Assembly: GCA_038891035.1 (NCBI GenBank)
Contig: JAWAEW010000012.1
Location: forward strand, 1 to 26,116
DNA from: UBA10161 sp038891035
Lineage (GTDB): Archaea; Micrarchaeota; Micrarchaeia; Anstonellales; Anstonellaceae
Direction of reading: 5' to 3'
DNA length: 26,116 bases
The position numbers were made by a program, and so were the translations under genes. The first letter of the stretch is position 1. Each line of letters starts with the position of its first letter. Under the pieces are notes generated by a model. It was not told the DNA's origin and ran no database searches. It was given only the letters and a program-made list of their open reading frames with translations. This document shows, piece after piece, positions 14,322 to 21,568 of this stretch.

Positions 14322-15118
14322 TAAAGTCCTTTGATTTCGCTTATAAGCTCCTGTATTGGGGCGAGCAACTTTTTGTCCACCAATTTTGAGAGCAGGATCA
14401 AAGAACGCTCTGCCTCTTCAGAAATGGATTTTAGGATTGAAATTTGATCTGAAGCTTGATCAGGATAGGACTCTTGGGAGAGCTCTTTAACGCAGAATGC
14501 CTCTGCAGCATGCGAAAACTGTAGAGAAAGAGTGATGCGGGCAGAGTAGATGCCAAGCTTCCAATCACCCTGTAGCGCCAATCCGACATATGCTTGTTCC
14601 TCAAGGCGAGAAAGAAGCCTTGCATTTTGGTTGGAGGGAGAAGCTGGCTTGTCAATAGGAAGCGCAAGATCTTCTTCTACTTCATACCATCCATCTGTCT
14701 GTGGAAAATGCTCTATCAGCTTTATTTTGGAAGGCTGCCGAACCTTGATAAATACCACGCTGTTTTTATCCTCGAAATCAATTAGCGGATTGCCATTTTT
14801 GTCAAGCTCATGGTTTACTGCAAGAATGCTTCCCTTAGAACCTACAAATTTAGATGGAACCTCAAAGACATATGTGATTCTGCTTCTTACATCAAAAAAT
14901 TGCACAAAATTTGAAAGCAGTTTGTGCTGGGCTTCATATGCACAGAGGGTACCAGACCAAGCAGGTGAAACGTGCTTTTTTGTGCCTTTGTAAAAAGCCT
15001 CATAGAGCTCTTTGCTTGAAAGCAGGCGCATTTTATGGAAATTTGCACGCACAATTGCCTCCTTTTGGTTGACAAGATCGCATGTGAAATCATTCTTAAG
15101 TTTTATTATCTCTGCCAT
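14309..15118 (-). CDS. Hypothetical protein convergent with the MoxR-VWA block
   Basis: A soluble protein of about 269 residues from the ATG at 15118 (further ATG and TTG codons at 15124 and 15127 are possible). Residues 1-150 are mixed alpha/beta with SRITYVFEVPSKFVGSKGS and DKNSVVFIKVRQPSKIKL. Residues 165-260 are helical and read like a HEPN/TPR-type bundle (RLEEQAYVGLALQGDW, AEAFCVKEL). No catalytic motif is recognised. Its 3' end overlaps the GXGXG gene by 13 bp in opposite orientation, so it is not in the same transcript, yet sits between that block and the iron genes. Whether it belongs to the block functionally cannot be told. Confidence 0.72.
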   Translation of the reverse strand: MAEIIKLKNDFTCDLVNQKEAIVRANFHKMRLLSSKELYEAFYKGTKKHVSPAWSGTLCAYEAQHKLLSNFVQFFDVRSRITYVFEVPSKFVGSKGSILAVNHELDKNGNPLIDFEDKNSVVFIKVRQPSKIKLIEHFPQTDGWYEVEEDLALPIDKPASPSNQNARLLSRLEEQAYVGLALQGDWKLGIYSARITLSLQFSHAAEAFCVKELSQESYPDQASDQISILKSISEEAERSLILLSKLVDKKLLAPIQELISEIKGLYYRR

Positions 15119-15162
15119 AAACATCAAAATGAAAGTGTTTGCAGATGTTTTAGTGTGAATGG

Positions 15163-15175
15163 TTTAAAAATATAG
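15163..15175 (+). promoter_or_regulatory. TATA box for the FeoB-like gene
   Basis: TTTAAAAATATAG lies about 30-40 bp upstream of the ATG at 15205, with AAGGT at 15195-15199 as binding site in the resulting short leader. Confidence 0.5.
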
Positions 15176-15204
15176 CGAAAATAGCATTTTGCAGAAGGTA
15201 TGCT

Positions 15205-16377
15205 ATGCTTAATCCGCAAAAATTAGATGCAGTGCTTTTGAACCATTTAACTGGGATGATTGTTTTCCTGATTTTGTTTTGGCTGATCTTTGGGATTACC
15301 TATCTTCTTTCCTCACCACTAGTAGAAATGATGAAAGCAGCTACCATGCTTTTGGGTTCGCTTGTATATTTGACTTTTTCAAATTCGCAGTTTCCTTTAT
15401 GGATTGCGGAAATAGCAAAAAAAGGAATTGTTGACGGGGTTGGGAGCGTGATGGCTTTTCTTCCTTCCATTTTTATTTTATTTGTTTTGGTGTATGCGCT
15501 TGAAGAGTCTGGAGTTCTTGCTCGCTTTTCTGCATTGGCTCAAAAAATGGCAGGACGATTTGGGCTGACTGGAAGCTTTGCTTTTCCCTTTGTGCTTGGG
15601 TTAGGCTGCAACGTCCCTGCCATTATGAGTGCAAAAACGCTCAGAAATGAAGAGAAAGTGGCAACCGTGATTGCAATTCCTTTTATTTCTTGTTCTGCAA
15701 GACTGCCAATATACCTACTTTTTGCAGGCACCTTTTTCTCAGAAAACCAGCCTGTTGTAATTCTGCTTTTGTACCTCATGGGGATTATTTCTGCTATTGC
15801 CACCTTTTGGCTTTTCAGAAATTTGCTTTTTGCAGAGTCCAAATCAAAAACAGATATTTTGCTTCCAAATTATAGACCCCCTAGATTGTCCTCAGTATTT
15901 TCAAAGGCAACTATGCAAACAAGAGCGTTCGTGAGAAAAGCAGGAGGAGTAATCTTGGTGGTGTCGGTCATTGTCTGGGCGCTTACTTATCCCGAAGGGA
16001 CTGAAAGCCTAGGTCGTAAAATAGGGGAGCTTGCAGCTCCAATTTTTGAGCCGCTTGGATTTGGCAAATGGCAGCCTGCACTTTCGCTTTTACTTGGCCT
16101 AGCGGCAAAGGAGGCAGTTATAGGTGGGCTTGTAGGGGCATATAGCATACAAAATGGGTTGCTTTCTGATGTAATTGCCTCTGATTTCAGCCCGGCTTCA
16201 GCGTTCTCATTTATGGTCTTTGTTCTGCTTTATACTCCGTGTGCTCCAGCTTTGGCAATTCTGCACAAAGAATGCGGAACAAAAATGGCATTGTTGGCAA
16301 CTGCGTACTATTTTGTATTCGCATGGGCTGCTGCCTTCATGGCTTATCACGCAGGCGCGGCAATAATCGGAAGTTGA
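15205..16377 (+). CDS. FeoB-like ferrous iron permease lacking the GTPase domain
   Basis: This is the membrane part of FeoB, which imports Fe(II). The first Gate region has the signature GLGCNVPAIMSAKT (about residues 132-145) followed by FISCSARLPIYLLF, and the second has GLAAKEAVIGGLVGAY and LYTPCAPALAILHKE. The conserved cysteines in those segments are present. About nine or ten membrane helices are visible in 390 residues. The N-terminal G-protein and GDI domains of standard FeoB (about 270 residues with a P-loop) are wholly missing, and upstream sequence does not encode them. No FeoA is adjacent. The ATG at 15205 has AAGGT 5 bp upstream and a TATA box at normal distance, so the short form is deliberate. 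A ferritin-like gene follows. It may act with a separate GTPase or transport another small molecule. Confidence 0.85.
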   Translation: MLNPQKLDAVLLNHLTGMIVFLILFWLIFGITYLLSSPLVEMMKAATMLLGSLVYLTFSNSQFPLWIAEIAKKGIVDGVGSVMAFLPSIFILFVLVYALEESGVLARFSALAQKMAGRFGLTGSFAFPFVLGLGCNVPAIMSAKTLRNEEKVATVIAIPFISCSARLPIYLLFAGTFFSENQPVVILLLYLMGIISAIATFWLFRNLLFAESKSKTDILLPNYRPPRLSSVFSKATMQTRAFVRKAGGVILVVSVIVWALTYPEGTESLGRKIGELAAPIFEPLGFGKWQPALSLLLGLAAKEAVIGGLVGAYSIQNGLLSDVIASDFSPASAFSFMVFVLLYTPCAPALAILHKECGTKMALLATAYYFVFAWAAAFMAYHAGAAIIGS

Positions 16378-16431
16378 ATCTGCAATGCTATTAAAAATTT
16401 GCATGCAAGAAAATGACAAGGAGGAGTTGTT

Positions 16432-16920
16432 ATGGGGACCAAGGGTACTGAAATTGTTGGTGGAAATGTGGCTGAAATCATTGAGCTTTTGAACAAAGCA
16501 CTGGCAGACGAATGGCTTGCGTATTACCAATATTGGGTTGGGGCGCTTGTCGTAAGAGGGCCAATGAGGCCTGAAGTGCAAAGGGAGCTTCAGGAACACG
16601 CAAAGGAAGAATATGAGCATGCTGAAATGCTTGCAGAAAGAATAATACAGCTTGGTGGAACCCCGATTTTGCATCCTAAAGAGTGGTTCGCTAAATCCAA
16701 CTGTGGGTATGATGAACCAACAGACGACCACGTTCTAAAGATTCTGGAACAGAACATAAAGGGCGAGCAGTGTGCAATTGAAGTATATCACAAGATTCTT
16801 CAAAAGGTGATGATCGAAAAAGATCCTGTCACTTTTCATCTGATAAGGAAAATACTTGAAGATGAAATAGAACACGAACAAGAGCTCCAGGAGCTTGAGC
16901 AAGACATAAAGATGATTTAG
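16432..16920 (+). CDS. DPS-like ferritin (thioferritin type)
   Basis: A four-helix ferritin-family protein of 162 residues that would oxidise Fe(II), using peroxide or oxygen, and store the iron in a dodecameric shell. Di-iron ligands are visible as E27, E60 with H63 (KEEYEHAE), E112 or E117, and E145 with H148 (DEIEHEQE). Two cysteines, C91 (SNCGY) and C114 (GEQCAIE), are separated by exactly 22 residues, the C-x22-C signature of the DPS-like (DPSL) branch known from Sulfolobus and Pyrococcus, where the pair lies near the metal site. There is a GGAGGAG-like site before the ATG. It is 54 bp downstream of the FeoB-like gene, in the same direction, so import and storage of iron are probably coupled. 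The peroxiredoxin further right fits the same oxidative role. Confidence 0.88.
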   Translation: MGTKGTEIVGGNVAEIIELLNKALADEWLAYYQYWVGALVVRGPMRPEVQRELQEHAKEEYEHAEMLAERIIQLGGTPILHPKEWFAKSNCGYDEPTDDHVLKILEQNIKGEQCAIEVYHKILQKVMIEKDPVTFHLIRKILEDEIEHEQELQELEQDIKMI

Positions 16921-16955
16921 GATATTGCCTAATGTGAACTAATTTGTTACATCAA

Positions 16956-16971
16956 TTTTAAAATATTTTAA
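16956..16971 (+). promoter_or_regulatory. TATA box for the small lipoprotein gene
   Basis: TTTTAAAATATTTTAA ends about 15 bp before the ATG at 16987. With normal archaeal spacing the start of transcription would fall at or next to the ATG, suggesting a leaderless message. Confidence 0.45.
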
Positions 16972-16986
16972 TAGGTAGAACAGATC

Positions 16987-17322
16987 ATGGAATTTCCTGC
17001 AAACATGATAGGTGCAGTATTATTTTTTGTGCTTTTAGCAGGTTGTTTAACTCCTTATAAGCCTCCAAATTACATATGTGCTTGTTCTGCAAGCTGTTAC
17101 CAAAAAAGCGAATATGAAGGACAGATTTTTGAATCAACAGATAGTATATTAAACAGTGCACCTATTGGAGGTAAAACTCCTCAGGAAACGAAAGAGAAGT
17201 GCCTAAAGGAAGCAACAAAGCTTTGTCCTGGGCAAGTTGTAGATTTAATTTGCACGCCAACAACGTGGGAAGAATGGAATAGAGCAAGAGAAGATGAAAT
17301 TAAAAGCGGAGGCCGAAGATAG
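16987..17322 (+). CDS. Small Cys-rich lipoprotein
   Basis: A 111-residue secreted protein. Residues 1-20 form a signal peptide with a hydrophobic core and lipobox LLAGC, so the mature protein should be a lipid-anchored exported protein beginning at C20. The mature part has six further cysteines: CAC and C in YICACSASCYQ, then EKC, LC and LIC in the second half. These could form disulfides or bind metal. There is no ribosome binding site, in line with a leaderless start; an ATG at 17005 would shorten the signal peptide too much. No family recognised. It lies after the iron genes but has its own promoter. Confidence 0.75.
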   Translation: MEFPANMIGAVLFFVLLAGCLTPYKPPNYICACSASCYQKSEYEGQIFESTDSILNSAPIGGKTPQETKEKCLKEATKLCPGQVVDLICTPTTWEEWNRAREDEIKSGGRR

Positions 17323-17408
17323 ACCAAATAAAAAATGCCATACTGTCTTTGAAATAACTTGGATAGATGAACTTTGCTATACATGAGGAAGATTTGTTTC
17401 TTTAGGCT

Positions 17409-17430
17409 TTATAAGGTACTTATAAGGTAC
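17409..17430. repeat. Perfect 11-bp tandem repeat (two copies)
   Basis: TTATAAGGTAC occurs twice head to tail (17409-17419 and 17420-17430), ending directly at the stop codon of the D-2-hydroxyacid dehydrogenase gene. It is a recent slippage duplication or a short binding site. It lies between convergent genes. Confidence 0.7.
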
Positions 17431-18438
17431 CTAAGAATAAACGACGTTTTGCGGCCTCCCATTCAAAAATGAGAGGATGTTTTCTGCGGTAGTGTCCAAA
17501 ATGCGCTGCAGAGCTTCTTTGCTGTTGAATGCATTGTGTGGAGTGACTATTACGTTTGGACGATTTAAGAGTATGTGGTTTGCAACTACGGTTTTCAAGT
17601 CGCATTCGCCTGCAAACTGAGGTGATAGGAGCTGGGCTTCTTCTTTTATGTTGCACTCCTCTTCCAAAACATCCAATCCAGCAGCAGAGACTTTCCCAGA
17701 ATCAAGAGCTCGGACTAGCGCCTTTGAATCTATTAAAGCCCCACGGGCGGTATTGATGATTATCACTCCGTCTTTCATTTTTTGTATTGTACTTTCATTA
17801 ATCATATGGTAAGTATCCTTGTTTAGTGGCGCATGAAGCGAGATTATATCTGAAGAAGCCAGCAGCTGATCCAAGCTCGCTGGAATGCACTCAAGCTTCG
17901 TTGCAATATCTGAATCTATATTCGGGCTGTATGCAAGGATATTCATACCAAAAGCCTTTGCCATCTTTGCGGTGCGCTGGCCAATCCTGCCAAACCCGAT
18001 AATTCCCAAAGTTTTGCCTTCTAAATCAAAGCACCTCAGTCCATCCAAGCTGAAATCACCTTTTCTGGTCCGCTCAATAGAAGGAAGAAGTTTTTTTGAG
18101 ATTGCTAAAATCAATGCTATCGTATGTTCAGCAACTGTTTGAGAGCCATATTCAGGAACATTGCAGACTGCTATCTTGCGGGCTTTGCATTCTCCTAAAT
18201 CTATGTGGTCAAAGCCAGTGGAACGGGTTGCAATCATTTTCAGCTTAGGCATTTTGTCTAATTCTTTCTTTCCTATTTTTGAGTATATAAAAACCGTGAG
18301 GATTTCTGCCTCTGCCGCTAATGAAAGGTTTTGTTGGGAGAGATGTCCTGGAATTGAAATGAAATTATTTCCTTTTAGTTTTGCTGAAAGGTAATTATAT
18401 TCCCAATCCTCAAGCTCAAAACCAACTATGGTAGTCAC
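17431..18438 (-). CDS. D-2-hydroxyacid dehydrogenase (D-lactate dehydrogenase-like)
   Basis: A cytoplasmic NAD-dependent enzyme that interconverts 2-oxoacids and D-2-hydroxyacids, most likely pyruvate and D-lactate judging from the motif RSTGFDHIDL. The nucleotide-binding motif is GFGRIGQRTAKMAKAF (about residue 150). The catalytic triad is Arg in NTARGALID, Glu in DVLEEE and His in VTPHNAF. The 335-residue length is typical. The GTG start at 18438 is preceded by GAGGTGA, only 9 bp downstream of the MscS stop, so it is the third gene of a nikR-mscS-dehydrogenase transcript. A role in fermentation redox balance is a family inference; the exact substrate is not certain. Confidence 0.88.
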   Translation of the reverse strand: MTTIVGFELEDWEYNYLSAKLKGNNFISIPGHLSQQNLSLAAEAEILTVFIYSKIGKKELDKMPKLKMIATRSTGFDHIDLGECKARKIAVCNVPEYGSQTVAEHTIALILAISKKLLPSIERTRKGDFSLDGLRCFDLEGKTLGIIGFGRIGQRTAKMAKAFGMNILAYSPNIDSDIATKLECIPASLDQLLASSDIISLHAPLNKDTYHMINESTIQKMKDGVIIINTARGALIDSKALVRALDSGKVSAAGLDVLEEECNIKEEAQLLSPQFAGECDLKTVVANHILLNRPNVIVTPHNAFNSKEALQRILDTTAENILSFLNGRPQNVVYS

Positions 18439-18447
18439 GATTTCACC

Positions 18448-19521
18448 TCATTGCTTTCTTTTTGAGAATTCCCCTTTTATGTATATGTCCCGTTTTGGAT
18501 ACGGGATTTCAATTCCTTCTTTTCTGAAACGCTCGTGGAGTTGCTTTATAAATTCGTGGACTACAAGTAAACGTTCAGGGTAGTCTTCCACCTTTAGGAA
18601 CACAGAGAAGGAAATCCCTGAGTCTCCAAATGCTGTAAATCGAACTTTCGGCTCATAATTCTTCACGCCACCCGGAACAGTCTTCAGAACATGGTTGGCT
18701 ACTTCTAAAGTTATTTTTTCAACTTTCTTCAAATCAGAATCATACGAGACTGAAACTGGCACGGGTATAACGGTTGATTTGTCAGGGGAATAGAAATTAG
18801 TAATTATGCTGGAAGCAAGCTTGGAGTTTGGGATAGTTATAATGTTATTTGCTCTTTGCTTTATTTGTGTAGTGCGCCAACCTATTTTTACTACATAACC
18901 TTCTTGGCCGCTATCAAGCAAAACGTAATCACCTTCTTTTATCGGCCGATCAATTGAAATATGAACACCTGCAAAAAAGTTTCCGAGAGTATCTTGAAAG
19001 GCAAGCGCAACTGCAAGACCAGCAATGCCGAGGGAAGCAAGAAGAGGACTTACTTCTATCCCTGCAGCATCAAGCATCATAATTAAAGCAAGAGCAAAAA
19101 TAAATAGCGCGCCAATTCGCCTGATAGTGTTTTCAAGGCCCCCAAGTTGTATGTTGTGCGTAGGCGCAACCTCGACAGTGTACCAATGCAATACTGCATT
19201 GAGGACTTTGTAGACGGTATATGCACCAACTGCAATAACAAATTCTCTTACAAAAAGATTTGTCAAGGGAAAATCAGATACACTTGTTAGCACGGCCGCG
19301 ATATATATGCTAATGCCAGTAACCCACAAGGTAATAGGCAAATCTAAAGATTCAAACAGCAGATCATCAAGGATTGTCTTTGTCTTGCTTGAAATTCTCC
19401 GAGTGAATATCTTCAACGAAGCTATAATTAGCTTTGCAAAGAGCAAGGCAATAATTAATGCAACTGTAAATGGCAAAAGAACTTCAAGTGTTTTACCCAA
19501 AGAGAGGCTAAACTCTATCAT
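18448..19521 (-). CDS. Small-conductance mechanosensitive channel (MscS family)
   Basis: An integral membrane channel that opens under membrane tension during osmotic downshock. I use the ATG at 19521, with AGGTG upstream; a GTG at 19530 would add three residues. Four or five membrane segments precede the pore helix LLASLGIAGLAVALAFQDTLGNFFAGV (about residues 160-190), which carries the Gly/Ala packing pattern and the FQDTLGN signature of the family. Then come the beta domain (DRPIKEGDYV, GYVVKIGWRTTQI, TIPNSKLASS) and the alpha/beta C-terminal vestibule. The 357-residue length is normal for the larger archaeal members. It lies between nikR and the dehydrogenase on one strand with gaps of about 10 bp, a grouping with no obvious common theme. 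Confidence 0.93.
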   Translation of the reverse strand: MIEFSLSLGKTLEVLLPFTVALIIALLFAKLIIASLKIFTRRISSKTKTILDDLLFESLDLPITLWVTGISIYIAAVLTSVSDFPLTNLFVREFVIAVGAYTVYKVLNAVLHWYTVEVAPTHNIQLGGLENTIRRIGALFIFALALIMMLDAAGIEVSPLLASLGIAGLAVALAFQDTLGNFFAGVHISIDRPIKEGDYVLLDSGQEGYVVKIGWRTTQIKQRANNIITIPNSKLASSIITNFYSPDKSTVIPVPVSVSYDSDLKKVEKITLEVANHVLKTVPGGVKNYEPKVRFTAFGDSGISFSVFLKVEDYPERLLVVHEFIKQLHERFRKEGIEIPYPKRDIYIKGEFSKRKQ

Positions 19522-19530
19522 AGAAAACAC

Positions 19531-19911
19531 CTAGGGAATGATTAATTTTAGCCGTGCAGGTTTCTTTTGCTGAAGCGCAAGCAAAAATTGATTAATCCTT
19601 TCTGCTTCGCCTTCAACTATAAAGATTTCGAGACAGTCTTTGTTGCCAAGATTAGTATGTAGATTAGTTTTAATTATGTCTTCAAAATCATGAACAGACT
19701 GCTTCATTTTATCTTCCTTTTTTTGATGATGAGAAGCAAGCACCACTGCAGTTAACTTGCCTTTCATGCTTTTCCTGGATTTCATCTCTTCCTCTAAAAA
19801 CTTTATTGCTGCGCGTATAGTATCTGAGCGGTTTGGAAAGCTGAGTTCCCTTTGTACCTCATCTAGTTCTTTTAGGCTGGTCTCATCAAGAGATATGCTG
19901 ATTATTGGCAT
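19531..19911 (-). CDS. nikR: NikR-like metal-responsive ribbon-helix-helix regulator
   Basis: A tetrameric repressor. From the ATG at 19911 the protein has 126 residues: a ribbon-helix-helix (residues 3-45, IISISLDETSLKELDEVQ and NRSDTIRAAIKF) and an ACT-like metal-binding domain (52-126). Aligning with E. coli NikR, three of the four nickel ligands are kept (H74 for His76, H85 for His87, C93 in KDCLEIF for Cys95), while the fourth, His89, is Asn (HTN at 85-87). The metal may therefore differ or bind with altered geometry. A TTG at 19932 would add seven residues. The gene diverges from a complete metal ABC importer across 67 bp, so it probably controls both. It is the first gene of the nikR-mscS-dehydrogenase operon. 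Confidence 0.86.
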   Translation of the reverse strand: MPIISISLDETSLKELDEVQRELSFPNRSDTIRAAIKFLEEEMKSRKSMKGKLTAVVLASHHQKKEDKMKQSVHDFEDIIKTNLHTNLGNKDCLEIFIVEGEAERINQFLLALQQKKPARLKLIIP

Positions 19912-19942
19912 AAAGATCCAATTTAATAACAAAATATAGATT

Positions 19943-19955
19943 TTTAATAATTAAA
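19943..19955. promoter_or_regulatory. Palindrome in the nikR / metal-importer divergent promoter
   Basis: TTTAATAATTAAA is a perfect palindrome around a central A, in the 67-bp region between the two starts, and overlaps the AT-rich TATA position of the importer gene (about 25-35 bp before its ATG). It is a candidate operator for the NikR-like protein, though it does not resemble the E. coli NikR site. Confidence 0.4.
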
Positions 19956-19978
19956 TATGAAAACCTGTTGGTGGTAAG

Positions 19979-20833
19979 ATGAAAGCCTTGGTCCTTATAG
20001 CCATTCTTGCTCTTGCTGGATGCACCACAATGCCGCAGTCAGAAAGTCAAAAATTAAACGTAGTGGTAACTACATATTTTCTTGAAGAGTTTGCAAAAGA
20101 AGTTGGAAAAGATAAAGTGGAAGTGAGAAGTATTCTTCCGGGAGGAGCAAATCCGCATGCCTTTGAGCCTTCTCCTTTAGAAATGGCGACCATTCAATCA
20201 GCAGATATATTCATATATAACGGTGCAGGCCTTGAGCCATATGTTGGAAAAATCAGATTTGAAAATGCTACAGTTGTTGAAGCATCTGCAAAATTGAATC
20301 TTGAAAAAGATGAAGAACATGGGGGATATGATCCTCATGTATGGCTTGATCCTACCATGGCTGCAAAGCAGGTAGAAGTAATTGCAGAGGCTTTTTCTAA
20401 AGCAGATCCGTCCAACTCAGATTTTTACAGGCAGAATGCCGACAAATACATTTCGGAACTTTTGGAGCTTGATCGTGAAATTGAAAATGAAGTGAAAAAG
20501 TTCAAAAAGAAAGGCTATATTGGCTTTCATCCATCCTTCACATATTTCAATAAAAGATATGGACTTGAATATTATGCAGTAATAGAGGAATTTGCAGGAG
20601 ATGAGCCCTCTGCGAGGGAGCTTGCAAAACTTATAGAAATTGCCAGAGAAAAAAACGTTGGCGCAATTTTTGCAGAGCCTTTTTTGGACAGTAGGTCAGC
20701 GCAGGTGATAGCAAAAGAAATAGGTGCAGAGGTACTTTATCTTGACACTATGCATTCCAAGACAAATCTTTCTAAAGGCTATATCCAAACGATGAGATAT
20801 AACCTGCAACAGCTTGGAAAGGAATTGAGATGA
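19979..20833 (+). CDS. Metal-binding lipoprotein of an ABC importer (cluster 9 / ZnuA family)
   Basis: The extracellular substrate-binding component for Zn, Mn or a similar metal. Residues 1-15 form a signal peptide with lipobox LAGC (C15), so it is lipid-anchored. Metal ligands expected for the family are present: H60 (NPHAFEP), H120 (YDPHVWLDP), H184 (GFHPSF) and an acidic fourth ligand in AEPFLD (E233 or D237). The long His-rich loop found in many zinc-specific ZnuA proteins is nearly absent (one His in DEEHGGYDPH), so metal specificity is open. GGTGGT lies 4-5 bp before the ATG. Its stop overlaps the next ATG by 4 bp. It is divergent from the NikR-like regulator. Confidence 0.9.
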   Translation: MKALVLIAILALAGCTTMPQSESQKLNVVVTTYFLEEFAKEVGKDKVEVRSILPGGANPHAFEPSPLEMATIQSADIFIYNGAGLEPYVGKIRFENATVVEASAKLNLEKDEEHGGYDPHVWLDPTMAAKQVEVIAEAFSKADPSNSDFYRQNADKYISELLELDREIENEVKKFKKKGYIGFHPSFTYFNKRYGLEYYAVIEEFAGDEPSARELAKLIEIAREKNVGAIFAEPFLDSRSAQVIAKEIGAEVLYLDTMHSKTNLSKGYIQTMRYNLQQLGKELR

Positions 20834-21564
20834 AAATTCTTGAATTCTCCAAAGTAACGTTTGGTTATGACCACGAGCCAGTATTGCAAGATGCTACTTT
20901 AGAGGTGGAAAAAGGAGATTTTTTTGGGATATTAGGGCCGAATGGTGCTGGCAAAAGTACATTGCTGAAAATTGCACTGGGACTACTTCGCCCCTGGAGC
21001 GGAAAGGTGCGTCTCTTCGGAAAAGAAAATTTTAGTGAGTGGGAAAAAGTAGGTTATGTTCCGCAGAAGCCTACCTTTGAAAAATTTTTTCCTGCAACCG
21101 TATTTGAGATTGTTTCTATGGGTCTTCGACCATTTCCTTCATGGAGTGGCCCAACTGAATCACAAAAAAAAGCGGTGCTTGAAACATTGAATGAAGTTGG
21201 TATTGAAAGAAAAAAAGATGAGCTGGTCGGCAACCTTTCTGGAGGTCAGCTTCAAAGAGTGCTTTTGGCAAAGGCTCTGGTTGGCAAGCCTCAGCTTCTT
21301 CTTTTGGATGAGCCAACTAGTGGGATTGATGCAGAGTTCGAAGAGAAGTTTTGCTGTCTGCTTGAAAGAATAAACAAGGAAGGGACAACTATTGTTCTAG
21401 TGACTCATGACATGACTTTCATGTCGTATCTTGTAAACAAAGTTGCGTGCGTTAACAGGAGGGTTTATTTCTGCGGCAGACCTAGCAATCTGCTTGCTGA
21501 TTCGATAAAAAAAGCGTATGGGCACAGCACAGCAATTGTCTCTCATCCGCATATGCATGAGTGA
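20830..21564 (+). CDS. ABC transporter ATPase of the metal importer (ZnuC/MntB type)
   Basis: The cytoplasmic ATP-binding subunit. In order: Walker A GPNGAGKST (about residues 36-44), Q-loop YVPQKP, signature LSGGQLQR, Walker B LLLDEPTSG, and switch His in VTHDM. The 244-residue length is usual. Its ATG overlaps the stop of the binding-protein gene (ATGA), showing translational coupling, and the permease follows with a gap of only a few bases. The C-terminus ends in a His/Met-rich tail (HPHMHE), seen in several metal ABC ATPases and possibly a regulatory metal site. The assignment is secure. Confidence 0.93.
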   Translation: MKILEFSKVTFGYDHEPVLQDATLEVEKGDFFGILGPNGAGKSTLLKIALGLLRPWSGKVRLFGKENFSEWEKVGYVPQKPTFEKFFPATVFEIVSMGLRPFPSWSGPTESQKKAVLETLNEVGIERKKDELVGNLSGGQLQRVLLAKALVGKPQLLLLDEPTSGIDAEFEEKFCCLLERINKEGTTIVLVTHDMTFMSYLVNKVACVNRRVYFCGRPSNLLADSIKKAYGHSTAIVSHPHMHE

Positions 21565-21568
21565 TAAA

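Noticed and set aside
17409..17430. Start of a CRISPR array
   Set aside because: Only two abutting 11-bp copies with no spacer.
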